Shown here: positions 54,725 through 63,125 of the stretch, in pieces
How positions within the stretch are numbered: position 1 is the stretch's first letter
Layout of the letters: each line of letters starts with the position of its first letter
Assembly (NCBI GenBank): GCA_905235445.1
Contig: CAJOLJ010000001.1
Span: forward strand, 51,551 to 115,550
Origin: an uncultured Bacteroidales bacterium
GTDB lineage: Bacteria; Bacteroidota; Bacteroidia; Bacteroidales; UBA932
Direction of reading: 5' to 3'
Length of the DNA: 64,000 bases
Notes under the pieces: model-generated
Seen by the model: the letters and a program-made list of their open reading frames with translations, nothing else
Database searches by the model: none
Told to the model about the DNA's origin: nothing
Program-made: the position numbers and the translations under genes

Positions 54725-55615
54725 ATGAAAAGGAAGTTCTCATACAAGGATGCGGAGGCCCTCTATGCCCTTTCACAGGGAAGGAGCATCCGCGGAACCG
54801 AGATTTCCAAGGAAACTGCCCAGTCCCTCCTAAGTGAGGGACTTGTTTCGGTTACCATGAAAGGGAGGTCACAGACGCTGTATCCTCTAAGTGCTTCCCT
54901 TGTTAAGAGCTACTTTTCCCGCCTTGCGAGATTTACGGACTTGGACTCTTTCATGGACATGGCACGAAGGGTCCACCTTGGCTATGAGCCCACCAGGACC
55001 GAGGCGGCACAGCTTAGCAACGACTCCAAGTACTGGGGAACCGATGTCATGAAGGGGGTACGCATCAGTGCCATAACCCCCGTGGAAGTGTCCTACCTGG
55101 GAAAAACCCTGAGGGTGGACCCGCCTCTTGGGACAAGTGTGGAGGTGGATGATTGGAAGTCCCTTGAAATCAGTCGGACCACTAGCGTCGTAGCGGTTGA
55201 GAACTACCACACTTTCATGAGGATCAGGGAGTATTCGCACCTTTTCCCGAGGGAAGGGGAGTATCTATTCACCTACAGGGACACTACATCGGGCAAGAAA
55301 ACCTACAAGCACTGGACTAAGTGGCTTGAAAGCATCCCCAATCCCTTCATCTACTTCGGAGACCTGGACCTGGGAAGCCTCAAAGTGTACGTGGACTCCT
55401 TCCGGCGAACTCTGGGCGAAAGGACCTCCTTCCTGATACCCGAGGACTACGAGGAGATAATAAGGGACGGTTCCTCCGAACTCTACGGGAAGCAGTCCCA
55501 GATGCCCCTGCCGGATATCTTCCTGGACAGCGCCATTGTGCCTCTTCTGGAAACCATCCTGAGGTATCGCCGCTGCACAGAACAGGAAAAACTGGCCCGG
55601 CCACTAGTTCAATAA
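54725..55615 (+). CDS. jetD: Wadjet system JetD-like TOPRIM nuclease subunit
   Basis: A 296-residue protein with TOPRIM motifs: VVAVENYHTF (catalytic Glu159) and FGDLDLGSLKVY (D213, D215), as in JetD of the DUF3322/DUF2220 type that cleaves plasmid DNA after capture by JetABC. The N-terminal ~130 residues look like a winged-helix-rich domain (KDAEALYALSQGRSI, and ARFTDLDSFMDMARRV). From memory, well-studied JetD proteins are about 380-400 residues, so this one seems compact. It follows jetC by 12 bases. A small hairpin covers its stop codon. Confidence 0.82.
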   Translation: MKRKFSYKDAEALYALSQGRSIRGTEISKETAQSLLSEGLVSVTMKGRSQTLYPLSASLVKSYFSRLARFTDLDSFMDMARRVHLGYEPTRTEAAQLSNDSKYWGTDVMKGVRISAITPVEVSYLGKTLRVDPPLGTSVEVDDWKSLEISRTTSVVAVENYHTFMRIREYSHLFPREGEYLFTYRDTTSGKKTYKHWTKWLESIPNPFIYFGDLDLGSLKVYVDSFRRTLGERTSFLIPEDYEEIIRDGSSELYGKQSQMPLPDIFLDSAIVPLLETILRYRRCTEQEKLARPLVQ

Positions 55616-55622
55616 AGAACTA
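55605..55622. terminator. Hairpin spanning the jetD stop codon
   Basis: TAGTTC (55605-55610) pairs perfectly with GAACTA (55617-55622) over a 6-base loop that contains the TAA stop. TTTAAC follows. It is a weak terminator candidate marking the end of the Wadjet operon. Confidence 0.4.
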
Positions 55623-55640
55623 TTTAACTATCAAATAGAT

Positions 55641-56507
55641 ATGCTAAAGCTACTCACTCCCGTCGTGACGGGAAGAAGCAAAGTCGATTTCTCGTACTCG
55701 GACAAGATACTTGTCCTTGGGAGCTGTTTTGCCGACAATATCGGGGAAAAGCTCAGCAATGCTTCCTTCGATGTGATGGTGAACCCTTTCGGGACCCTCT
55801 ACAACCCTCTTTCCATAGCAAACGCCCTTTCCCGCCTGGAAAGTGCCGTTCCCTTCTCTGAGGAGGACTGCGTGAAGATGGGCTCGGGGTCGGAACTCTA
55901 CTGTTCGTTCTCGCATCATACCTCCTTCGCCAGGAAGACTCCCGGGGAGTGGCTTTCCAATGCAAACGCTTCACTTTCTGAGGCTTCCAAGTTCTGGAAA
56001 GAGGCCACCAAGGTAATTGTCACACTTGGTACCGCATGGTGCTTTTTCAGGGAAGGCGAGGTCGTGGCCAACTGCCTCAAGAGGGACCGGGAAGAGTTTA
56101 CGAGGATGCTTCTGGGCGTTGGGCAGTGCTCCTCCGTCATGTCTTCGTTCCTTGGCAGGTTCGCTTCGGAGGAGAGGAAGTTCATATTTACCGTAAGCCC
56201 CATCCGTCACATGGCTGACGGGGCCCACGGCAACCAGGTAAGCAAGGCAACCCTGCTTCTTGCCCTTGAAAACGCCATGGCCAAGTACCCTGCATTCACG
56301 GAGTATTTTCCTGCATATGAGATAGTGCTTGATGAACTTCGGGACTACCGCTTCTACTCCGAGGACCTGGTGCATCCTTCCCCCGTGGCGGTTGATTACC
56401 TGTGGGAGAGGTTCTGCGACTTTGCCCTGAGGGAAGGGGAGGGAGAGACTCTGAAAGTCAAGGAGAAAGAATACCGCCGCAGCCTCCATAGGCCGCTTCA
56501 TCCCTAG
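55641..56507 (+). CDS. GSCFA domain-containing protein
   Basis: A 288-residue protein of the GSCFA family, named for its first motif, here ILVLGSCFADNIGEKL (residues ~24-39). Later conserved segments are VNPFGTLYNPLSIA, VIVTLGTAWCFF, IFTVSPIRHMADG and SEDLVHPSPVAVDYLWE with the Asp-His pair, the layout of SGNH/GDSL-like hydrolases. The likely serine is replaced by Cys context (GSCF), and the activity is unknown. It follows jetD by 25 bases; whether it is cotranscribed with the Wadjet genes is unclear. Confidence 0.9.
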   Translation: MLKLLTPVVTGRSKVDFSYSDKILVLGSCFADNIGEKLSNASFDVMVNPFGTLYNPLSIANALSRLESAVPFSEEDCVKMGSGSELYCSFSHHTSFARKTPGEWLSNANASLSEASKFWKEATKVIVTLGTAWCFFREGEVVANCLKRDREEFTRMLLGVGQCSSVMSSFLGRFASEERKFIFTVSPIRHMADGAHGNQVSKATLLLALENAMAKYPAFTEYFPAYEIVLDELRDYRFYSEDLVHPSPVAVDYLWERFCDFALREGEGETLKVKEKEYRRSLHRPLHP

Positions 56508-56524
56508 GACGGGGCAAAATGAGA

Positions 56525-56546
56525 GGGGACCTTCATTGAAGGCCCC
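56525..56546. terminator. Hairpin between convergent GSCFA and dsbD genes
   Basis: GGGG-A-CCTTC (56525-56534) pairs with GAAGGCCCC (56538-56546) with one bulged A and a 3-base loop. Confidence 0.55.
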
Positions 56547-56581
56547 CCCTGCTTGCAGTTAGTGAGGTACGGGGTCAGGGG

Positions 56582-58618
56582 TTAGTTTTTCCCCTGCCTG
56601 TATTTTTCAAGGCCTCCCTCCAGGAAAGTTATGAAGGAGGCCACGTCGAGGTTGTAGCCACGGATGGGGGCGAGCTGCTCCCCGTCCGGGGAGAGAAGCA
56701 CGTAGTTTGGCTGGGCGTTGACCCCGAAGCGGGTCCTGACTATGTAGGAGTTCACTCTTCCCAGGTCCTTGAGGACTTTCCCGTTTTCGGTAGTCATGTA
56801 GTCCTTCTCGTCCAGCTTGGTCTTGTCATCGGTATAGAGGGCCGTTATGACATAGTCGTTTCTGAGGATTTCCAGGACCCTCGGGTCCGACCATACCCTC
56901 TGTTCCATTTCCCGGCAGTTGACGCAGCCGTGTCCCGTGATGTCGACAAACAGTGGCTTGCCTTCCCTCTTCGCCGCGGCAAAGCCTTCCTCCAGGGTGA
57001 AGTACCCCTGCAGGGAGTGGGGGAGGGTGAGGTCATATTTCTTGCCGGCATCGCTGAGGGAAGTAGTTTTCGAAGGCGTCCCCACGAGGGCCCCGTCGGC
57101 GTGGTTGTACACCACGAAGTCCTGTGTCTCGATGGGGGGAAGATAGCCGGAAAGGGCCTTGAGCGGGGCTCCCCACATGCCGGGGATGAGGTACACTACG
57201 AATGAGAACGTGGCGATGACCAGTGCGAGCCTTCCAACGGAAAGGGGCTTTTCCTCCTTCGGGTCCGCAGGGAAGCGGATCTTCCCGAGAAGGTACAGTC
57301 CCATAAGGGAGAACACCACGATCCAGATGGCCAGGTAGATTTCCCGGTCAAGAAGTCCCCAGTGATAGGTCTGGTCGGCGGTGGAAAGGAACTTGAACCC
57401 GAGTGCCACCTCTATGAATCCCAGTACCACCTTCACAGAGTTCATCCAGCTTCCTCCCTTCATCTTCTTCAGGAGTGAAGGGAACATGGCGAAGATGGTG
57501 AAAGGCAGGGCGAAGGCTACCGAGAAGGCGAGCATCGTCACCATCGGTGTCCAGAATTCCCCCTGGGTGGACTTGATGAGAACCGACCCCACGATGGGAC
57601 CCGTGCAGGAGAAGGACACCAGGACCAGGGTCAGGGCCATGAAGAAAATCCCGCCGATGTCCCCGGCACCCGCCTTCTTGTCGGACTTGTTGACAAGGGA
57701 GGAGGGGAGGGTGATTTCGAAAGCCCCGAAGAATGAGGCCGCGAAGGTCATGAACACCAGGAAGAAGATGATGTTCGGGATCCAGTGCGTGGCCAGCCAG
57801 TTGAAGATGTCCGCCGTGACTGCCGATCCTCCCAGGAGCCAGGTCAGGAAGATGATGATGGATATGGGCAGGGTGTACAGGAGCACTATGAACAGCCCGT
57901 ACAGGAATGCCTTGAATCTCCCCTGTGCAGCGTTCGAAGAACCCTTCATGAAGAAGGATATTGTCATGGGGACCATCGGGAATACGCAGGGAGTAAGGAG
58001 CATGGCGAAGCCCCAGAGGATGGCCTCGAGGATAAGTGCCCAAAGGGATGTTTTCCCTTCAGTGCCGTCATCCTCGGTAGGGTCCGATATTGCCGAGGAA
58101 TGCTCCGGGATATCGGTCGAGGGTGAACTCGGAGCAGTTGCCGCTGCGGAGGCTTCCCCTACGGGGACAGCGAAGTCCCAGTCCTCGGGGGAGAGGCAGA
58201 ACCCGTCCGTGCAGGCCCTCCATGAGACCGTTCCCTTTACCGTAGTCCCTCTGACCCCTTCTGCGAGGGCCACTTTCATCGCAATCTTGATAGTTCCGTA
58301 AAACACCCTCTCCCCGTCCTCTTCCTTCCATTTGTCGGGCTCGTAGAGTTCCCCTTGGAGGGTGTAGTCGGTGGAAGGTTCGAGTGCCACTTCGGTGGCG
58401 GAGAACTCGTCGGTGATGCTGTAGGTGTGGTACTTGGGGTCAATCCTACCGGTGAGTGTCACCTCGTACAGGCCGTTTCCCTTGTCTGCGACCGATGAGC
58501 TCCAGGTGATGCTCTCCTTGGTTATCTGGGCGGAGGCATCAAAGGAGAATGCACCCTGTCCAAGGGCCAGAAGCATGGCAAGGAGGGCACCTAGGAGTAT
58601 ATGAAGTTTTCTATTCAT
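56582..58618 (-). CDS. dsbD: Thiol:disulfide interchange protein DsbD-like
   Basis: A 678-residue inner-membrane electron carrier. A signal peptide is followed by an N-terminal periplasmic alpha domain (~30-150) with CTDGFCLSPE. Eight or so membrane helices (~190-490) carry the pair FAMLLTPCVFPMVPMTISFF and SFSCTGPIVG. A C-terminal thioredoxin-like domain has GHGCVNCREME with C565 and C568. It passes electrons from cytoplasmic thioredoxin to periplasmic partners. The gene is convergent with GSCFA. It lies downstream of rny, separated by a terminator hairpin, with no clear promoter found. Confidence 0.93.
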   Translation of the reverse strand: MNRKLHILLGALLAMLLALGQGAFSFDASAQITKESITWSSSVADKGNGLYEVTLTGRIDPKYHTYSITDEFSATEVALEPSTDYTLQGELYEPDKWKEEDGERVFYGTIKIAMKVALAEGVRGTTVKGTVSWRACTDGFCLSPEDWDFAVPVGEASAAATAPSSPSTDIPEHSSAISDPTEDDGTEGKTSLWALILEAILWGFAMLLTPCVFPMVPMTISFFMKGSSNAAQGRFKAFLYGLFIVLLYTLPISIIIFLTWLLGGSAVTADIFNWLATHWIPNIIFFLVFMTFAASFFGAFEITLPSSLVNKSDKKAGAGDIGGIFFMALTLVLVSFSCTGPIVGSVLIKSTQGEFWTPMVTMLAFSVAFALPFTIFAMFPSLLKKMKGGSWMNSVKVVLGFIEVALGFKFLSTADQTYHWGLLDREIYLAIWIVVFSLMGLYLLGKIRFPADPKEEKPLSVGRLALVIATFSFVVYLIPGMWGAPLKALSGYLPPIETQDFVVYNHADGALVGTPSKTTSLSDAGKKYDLTLPHSLQGYFTLEEGFAAAKREGKPLFVDITGHGCVNCREMEQRVWSDPRVLEILRNDYVITALYTDDKTKLDEKDYMTTENGKVLKDLGRVNSYIVRTRFGVNAQPNYVLLSPDGEQLAPIRGYNLDVASFITFLEGGLEKYRQGKN

Positions 58619-58641
58619 GATGTCTCTTTTAAATGAAAAAA

Positions 58642-58673
58642 CGGCTCTTCCGCACTGTGGGAGGGAAGGGCCG
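58642..58673 (-). terminator. Terminator after rny
   Basis: CGGCTCTTCC (58642-58651) pairs with the region GGGAAGGGCCG (58663-58673). On the minus strand TTTTTTC follows the stem. It separates rny from dsbD. Confidence 0.75.
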
Positions 58674-58691
58674 CGAAAAAAAACAGGCTTC

Positions 58692-60233
58692 TTACTTGGC
58701 GTACGCCACGGAGCGGGTCTCCCTTATGACCGTGACCTTCACCTGGCCGGGATAGGTCATCTCGTTCTGGATCTTGAGGGCTATGTCGGTGGAGAGGGTC
58801 GCAGCCTGTTCGTCGGACACCTCCTCGGCACCCACTATGACGCGCAGTTCGCGTCCCGCCTGGATGGCGTAGCTCTTGGTGACCCCGGGATAGGAAGCGG
58901 CGAGGTCCTCCATTCCCTTGAGCCTCTTGATGTAGGACTCGATTACTTCCCGCCTTGCACCGGGACGTGCACCGGAGATGGCGTCTCCTACCATGACGAT
59001 GGGGGCGATGATGGAAGTCATCTCAGTCTCCTCATGGTGTGCCCCGATGGCGTTACATATCTCGGGACGCTCCTTGTACTGCTCCGCAAGCTTCATGCCC
59101 AGGAGGGCGTGAGGAAGCTCGGGCTCCTCCTCGGAGACTTTCCCTATATCGTGAAGAAGACCGGCCCTCTTTGCGATTTTGGGGTTCAGGCCGAGTTCAG
59201 AGGCCATGATGGCGCAGATGTTGGCCACCTCGCGGGAGTGCTGCAGGAGGTTCTGGCCGTAGGAGGAACGGTATTTCATGCGGCCGATCATCCTGACAAG
59301 CTCGGTGTTCATGCCGTGGATGCCGAGGTCGATGCAGGTACGCTTACCAGTCTCAAGTATTTCTTCCTCAAGCTGCTTGCGCACTTTTGCCACGACTTCC
59401 TCGATCCTTGCGGGATGGATCCTGCCGTCCACTACGAGCTGGTGAAGGGAGAGTCTTGCGACTTCCCTGCGCACCGGGTCGAATGCTGAAAGGAGGATGG
59501 CGTCCGGGGTGTCGTCCACTACTATCTCAACGCCGGTGGCGGCCTCCAGGGCCCTGATGTTACGGCCTTCGCGGCCAATGATGCGGCCCTTGATCTCGTC
59601 GTTCTCGATGGGGAAGGTGGTCACGGCATTCTCGATCGCTGTCTCGGTTGCGGTCCTCTGGATGGTCGTGATGACTATCCTCTTGGCCTCCTTGGCGGCA
59701 TTGAGGCGGGCCTCGTCGATGGTGTCGTTGATGTAGGCCTGGGCCTCGGTGCGGGCTTCGGCTTTCATTGCCTCGATGAGCTGGGCCTTGGCCTGGGATG
59801 CGCTCATTCCTGCCACAGCCTCTATCTGGCGGGTCACTTCCTCCTTGAGGGTGTCGTATTCCTTGGTCTTCCTCTCGAGGGCCTCCCTCTGCTGGGCGAG
59901 GCTGTTGCGGGCGTTGTCCGCGTCACGCAGCTTCTTCTGAAGTTCACCGGTCTGCTGGTTGATGGTGTTCTCCTTCTGGCGGAGGCGGTTCTCGGTATCC
60001 TTGATCTGGGAGTTCTTCTCGGCTACGTACTTGTCGTGGTCGCTTTTGAGCTGGAGGTATTTCTCCTTTGCCTGCAGGATCTTCTCTTTCTTGATGTTCT
60101 CCGCCTCGATTTCCGCTTTCTCCAGGATCTCCTCCTTCTTGCCCTTCAGTGCTCTCTTGTGGAGTACGATATAGATGCCCAGGGCGAGGATCGCACCCGC
60201 TATGGCACCTATCAGTAGATATAGGATTGTCAT
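58692..60233 (-). CDS. rny: Ribonuclease Y
   Basis: A 513-residue membrane-anchored endoribonuclease that starts mRNA decay. One N-terminal helix ([20 protein letters not shown]), a long charged coiled coil (~25-190), a KH domain ([20 protein letters not shown] near 215-235) and an HD domain ([11 protein letters not shown], and [14 protein letters not shown] near 345-360) appear in the family order. The C-terminus carries [14 protein letters not shown] and [16 protein letters not shown]. Length matches the family. The gene is downstream of the 6S RNA candidate and zapA on the same strand. Confidence 0.95.
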   Translation of the reverse strand: MTILYLLIGAIAGAILALGIYIVLHKRALKGKKEEILEKAEIEAENIKKEKILQAKEKYLQLKSDHDKYVAEKNSQIKDTENRLRQKENTINQQTGELQKKLRDADNARNSLAQQREALERKTKEYDTLKEEVTRQIEAVAGMSASQAKAQLIEAMKAEARTEAQAYINDTIDEARLNAAKEAKRIVITTIQRTATETAIENAVTTFPIENDEIKGRIIGREGRNIRALEAATGVEIVVDDTPDAILLSAFDPVRREVARLSLHQLVVDGRIHPARIEEVVAKVRKQLEEEILETGKRTCIDLGIHGMNTELVRMIGRMKYRSSYGQNLLQHSREVANICAIMASELGLNPKIAKRAGLLHDIGKVSEEEPELPHALLGMKLAEQYKERPEICNAIGAHHEETEMTSIIAPIVMVGDAISGARPGARREVIESYIKRLKGMEDLAASYPGVTKSYAIQAGRELRVIVGAEEVSDEQAATLSTDIALKIQNEMTYPGQVKVTVIRETRSVAYAK

Positions 60234-60315
60234 ATAATTGTATTTGAGATAAGTTTATGTGTGTGTTAAACAATGTCCAAATTGTGGGCAGTGGTCCTCT
60301 CTTCTCAAAAAGGAA

Positions 60316-60359
60316 GGGAGCCGCCCCCGTTCCAATATGCATGGTGGAAAGCAGCTCCC
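60316..60359 (-). terminator. Long hairpin with T-run downstream of the 6S RNA candidate
   Basis: GGGAGCCGC (60316-60324) pairs with GCAGCTCCC (60351-60359) with one mismatch, and TTCCA/TGGAA (60330-60334, 60345-60349) pair inside. On the minus strand CTTCCTTTTTG follows, so it is a terminator between the RNA and rny. Confidence 0.65.
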
Positions 60360-60370
60360 ATTATATCCAA

Positions 60371-60560
60371 GAGAGGAAACACCGCCGGTGAGGGACAGAA
60401 AAGTCTATCCATATGATTTGGGTTCCGTGCCGTACTCTGTAATCCGATGTTCCCCGAAGGGAAACCCTGAGGTTTCGGCCCGCCATACTCGGCTCGAGGT
60501 CACCCGTTTCCGGTAAAAGTGTTGTTTTCAGCCAGTTTGACCGGCGGCTTTTCTCTCTAT
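60371..60560 (-). ncRNA. ssrS: 6S RNA candidate (ssrS)
   Basis: A gene-free stretch on the zapA strand can fold into a long rod. The ends pair: CCGCCGGT (60382-60389) with ACCGGCGG (60540-60547), extended outward by GAGAG/CTCTC and AAA/TTT pairs to an almost 17-bp closing stem. The enclosed ~190 bases fit 6S RNA length (~185). The inner part has GGGTGACC, a CGAGCCG bulge region and a terminal GGTTTCCCTTCGGGGAAC hairpin. 6S RNA sits beside zapA in many bacteria. It binds RNA polymerase and dampens transcription in stationary phase. The exact ends are inferred from the promoter and stem. Confidence 0.7.
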
Positions 60561-60566
60561 GTGTGT

Positions 60567-60574
60567 CAATTATA
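60567..60574 (-). promoter_or_regulatory. -7-like box for the 6S RNA inside the zapA 3' end
   Basis: The minus strand reads TATAATTG, one mismatch from TAnnTTTG, placing a start near 60560, right at the closing stem of the RNA. It overlaps the zapA stop codon. Confidence 0.5.
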
Positions 60575-60860
60575 GTTCATCCAGGCTGTCCAGGTAAGAC
60601 TTTGTCTGCTCATCGAGATCATGTGCCTCGTGTGCGATGTCGTCCACAAGCTTCCGGTATCTGAGGGTACCGACGAAAGCGTTCAGGGCCACGAAGGAGA
60701 GTATGTCCACAAGACTCCTCCCCGGAAAGCTCGACATGTAGGCCTGCTCCTTCAGGGTGACTTCATCGGCCGCACTCCTGACGAACTGTTCCTCTTCGTC
60801 GGAGCGGACAGTGATGTTGTATTCCCTCGTGGATATCTTTACCTTGATATTCCTATTCAT
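60570..60860 (-). CDS. zapA: Cell division protein ZapA
   Basis: A 96-residue protein with the ZapA fold: NIKVKISTREYNITVRSDEE (the N-terminal beta domain), a short linker EEQFVRSAADEVTLKEQA, and a helical C-terminus. ZapA cross-links FtsZ at the division ring. The location between a coiled-coil ZapB-like gene and the 6S RNA/rny region follows the usual pattern. Its start overlaps the 3' end of the coiled-coil gene by 8 bases, suggesting translational coupling. Confidence 0.9.
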   Translation of the reverse strand: MNRNIKVKISTREYNITVRSDEEEQFVRSAADEVTLKEQAYMSSFPGRSLVDILSFVALNAFVGTLRYRKLVDDIAHEAHDLDEQTKSYLDSLDEL

Positions 60861-61176
60861 CTGGGTAGTCGTCGTTTGCGGAAGTCCCGTCGGTGAGTTC
60901 CTGCTTCTTCACGAAAGCAAGGCACCTGTCTATCTCCTTTATGAGCTTGTCTATCTTGGTCCGGGCATAGGCTTTGGCAGCCGAGTCCGAAAGGTTGAAC
61001 GCTGCAGCCAGTCTCAGATTCTCTATCTCACTGGTCAAGTCCGTTATCTGCTTTCTGAGGGCTTGGTTCTCGGCACTGAGCTGCCCGACTCTCTCTTCAA
61101 GTGAAGCCGAGCATTCCCGCTGGGCTTCATAGCAGGCAATGAGCCTTTCGATATCTTTCTTGAGATCTTCGAGCAT
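60853..61176 (-). CDS. Coiled-coil protein, ZapB-like
   Basis: A 107-residue protein whose residues ~5-60 form a predicted coiled coil (SLEERVGQLSAENQALRKQI). An Ala/Lys helical segment and an acidic tail follow. Size, helical makeup and its place directly upstream of zapA, overlapping it by 8 bases, suggest a ZapB-type division partner. No sequence motif proves this. It is the first gene of the zap unit, with a full promoter upstream. Confidence 0.65.
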   Translation of the reverse strand: MLEDLKKDIERLIACYEAQRECSASLEERVGQLSAENQALRKQITDLTSEIENLRLAAAFNLSDSAAKAYARTKIDKLIKEIDRCLAFVKKQELTDGTSANDDYPDE

Positions 61177-61224
61177 TCGTCATTCGCGTTTATTCAGTGT
61201 GCCTCAAATAAACCCATATCGGTG

Positions 61225-61255
61225 CAAAATTAATAAGAAATCACTTTATTTGCAA
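61225..61255 (-). promoter_or_regulatory. Promoter for the zap unit
   Basis: The -7 box TAATTTTG (61225-61232) and a TTG -33 element (61253-61255) on the minus strand are 20 bases apart. The gap 61177-61410 also holds a TTCCC/GGGAA inverted repeat near 61333. Confidence 0.65.
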
Positions 61256-61410
61256 TTAATATTTGTGTGAGGGGGAAGAAAAATTGTTGATGTAGGATGT
61301 GGGCAAATTAAAAAGAAAGCGAAAAAAGTGGATTTTCCCCTAACAAAAGGGAACCCTGTCCGTCTATATGGATGAAGGCCTTCGGAAAAATCCGATTAAA
61401 CGAATTGACA

Positions 61411-62037
61411 ATGAAAACAGATAAGAAAGAGATAGTGAGGGTAGGTAGCTACGATAAGGCATCCCAGGTGTGTCCAGTTCGCCTGGCTCTCCCCAGCCTT
61501 CTTCTTTGCGCATTCCTATGCCTTTTCCCCGCCCAGTGGGCCAGTGCCCGGAAGTTCCGCTCCACGGATGTGACGGATCTCGTCCTGACCTATCAGATGA
61601 AGCACGGTGAGCAGATGGAAGTCGTGAAGGTAGGTTCCCTTGGGATGCTGCTTCTCAAGGCCATACTGCGTGCCGACGCCTCCGACAGCGATGCGAGGAA
61701 TCTGAGGACCGCCCTCAAGAAACTCCACGGAGTGTATATCGTCGACTACTCGGACCTCGAGCAAAAGGTCAAGGACAAGTTCAACCATTCCCTCGTGAAG
61801 GCCCTTTCCCGCTCCGAGCTCATAATGGAGGTGAAGTCCGATGACGGGGACCGCATGGAAATCTATGGCGTGGTATCAAAAAATGGCCGTACCGTAAAGG
61901 ACGTGTTCCTGCTGAGCAGGGAGGACGGCGTGCTGCTTGGTTTCACCGGCACCCTGGACATGGAATCCCTCTCCACCATAGTCAACTCCGACGCCCCGTC
62001 GGTCATAATCGACTCCTCGGATACTCTTGACATCTAG
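61411..62037 (+). CDS. DUF4252 exported protein
   Basis: A 208-residue exported protein. The start at 61411 gives a charged N-terminus and then a long hydrophobic stretch (LALPSLLLCAFLCLFPAQWA), probably a cleaved signal. The rest matches DUF4252: a helical part with SLGMLLLKAILRADA and KKLHGVYIVDYSD, then strands SELIMEVKSDDGDRMEIYG and a C-terminal GTLDMESLSTIV. The family is typical of Bacteroidota and its function is unknown. It lies 7 bases before the sigma factor gene. The open frame extends to 61372. Confidence 0.8.
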   Translation: MKTDKKEIVRVGSYDKASQVCPVRLALPSLLLCAFLCLFPAQWASARKFRSTDVTDLVLTYQMKHGEQMEVVKVGSLGMLLLKAILRADASDSDARNLRTALKKLHGVYIVDYSDLEQKVKDKFNHSLVKALSRSELIMEVKSDDGDRMEIYGVVSKNGRTVKDVFLLSREDGVLLGFTGTLDMESLSTIVNSDAPSVIIDSSDTLDI

Positions 62038-62044
62038 TCCCCCC

Positions 62045-62602
62045 ATGGAAGCAGAGGAGTTCAAAAGGGATTATCTCCCCCTGTGGGAGGGTCTATACAG
62101 AGTCGCCCTCCATATCCTGGAGGACAGGGAAGAGGCCACGGATGTCCTGCAGGACCTCTACCTGAAGCTCTGGAGGACCCGGGACAACCTGGACGGGGTC
62201 AATAATCCCAGGGCCTACTGCCTGAGGGTCCTGAGGAACCTCTGCCTGGACAGGGTCCGGCACCTGGAAGCCCTCCCTACCGGCTCTCTTGAGGACATCC
62301 CGCCTTCCGCCATACAGGGGGAGTCGCCGCCCTCCGACAGCCTCATCGAGGGCAGGGAACTGCGGGAAAGGATCCTTCGTGAAGTGGATTCCCTTCCGCC
62401 CCTGCAGGCCAGGGCCATAAGGCTCAGGACCATAGAGCAGATGGATTATCCCGAGATAGCCTCCCTGACAGGCCAGAGCGAAGGAGCTCTCAGATATCTT
62501 GTAAGCGAAGGGAGGAAACGTCTGAGAAAATCGCTTATGAGACTCGAAGAGAGCCTACCGCACCAAAAACCGAAGAACAGCAAAACCACAAAGAGCATAT
62601 GA
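62045..62602 (+). CDS. ECF-type RNA polymerase sigma factor
   Basis: A 185-residue sigma-70 family factor with region 2 (YRVALHILEDREEATDVLQD, then LYLKLWRTRDNL) and region 4 (DYPEIASLTGQSEGALRYLV, with GRKRLRK) joined by an acidic linker. It should redirect RNA polymerase to a stress or envelope regulon. The start at 62045 (MEAEEFKRDY) is preferred; the frame reaches 62027, overlapping the previous gene. Its stop overlaps the start of the anti-sigma-like gene by 4 bases, a classic coupled pair. Confidence 0.9.
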   Translation: MEAEEFKRDYLPLWEGLYRVALHILEDREEATDVLQDLYLKLWRTRDNLDGVNNPRAYCLRVLRNLCLDRVRHLEALPTGSLEDIPPSAIQGESPPSDSLIEGRELRERILREVDSLPPLQARAIRLRTIEQMDYPEIASLTGQSEGALRYLVSEGRKRLRKSLMRLEESLPHQKPKNSKTTKSI

Positions 62603-63021
62603 AATCCTCCAAATACATACAGAATAATCTGGACCTCAAGGAGATGGAGGCCATTTTCGAGGACTCTTCCGTCCCCGTCCCACCTCTTCTGGGGAAGGAC
62701 CTGGAAAAAAGCCTGGACCTTCTCTCCTCCCTGGAGGGGGAGAGCGTGAAGGGCGGGGGGAAGCCGCTGTCCGACCCCCAAAGGAAGGTCCGTGCCCTGA
62801 GGACCTGGGCCAGCGTGGCTGCGGCAGCGGTGCTGCTTCTCTCAGTCGGCCTTGGCTACCTGTTCACACCCGCCGAACCCGAGGACACTTTCTCCGATCC
62901 CGCCCTGGCATACGCCCAGGTGGAGGAGGCCATGGGAAAAATCTCCCGGAAAATGGCCCAGGGGGTACAGGCCGTGAGACTTCCCGCCCAGATGATCAAG
63001 GAGGGCCTGGACAACTTTTGA
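62599..63021 (+). CDS. Putative anti-sigma factor, single-pass membrane protein
   Basis: A 140-residue protein with a cytoplasmic N-terminus (1-66) and one membrane helix (~70-90, WASVAAAAVLLLSVGLGYLF). A short outside tail with AEEAMGKISRK-like helix follows. Nothing matches the zinc-type anti-sigma motif HxxxCxxC. The coupled ATGA overlap with the ECF gene and the membrane helix suggest it holds the sigma factor at the membrane, but this is inferred from context. The second DUF4252 gene follows. Confidence 0.65.
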   Translation: MKSSKYIQNNLDLKEMEAIFEDSSVPVPPLLGKDLEKSLDLLSSLEGESVKGGGKPLSDPQRKVRALRTWASVAAAAVLLLSVGLGYLFTPAEPEDTFSDPALAYAQVEEAMGKISRKMAQGVQAVRLPAQMIKEGLDNF

Positions 63022-63125
63022 GAATCGTCTTGGTCCATATGCAGGACTCTTTCCGCTTGGAAGCACCATTCAGATACCATAACATACAAACCACAACCTT
63101 TAGACACTTACGGATTTACAATATC

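Noticed and set aside
60259..60516. 85-codon frame in the zapA-rny gap
   Set aside because: No codon bias or family match, and it runs antisense through the 6S RNA candidate and its terminator.
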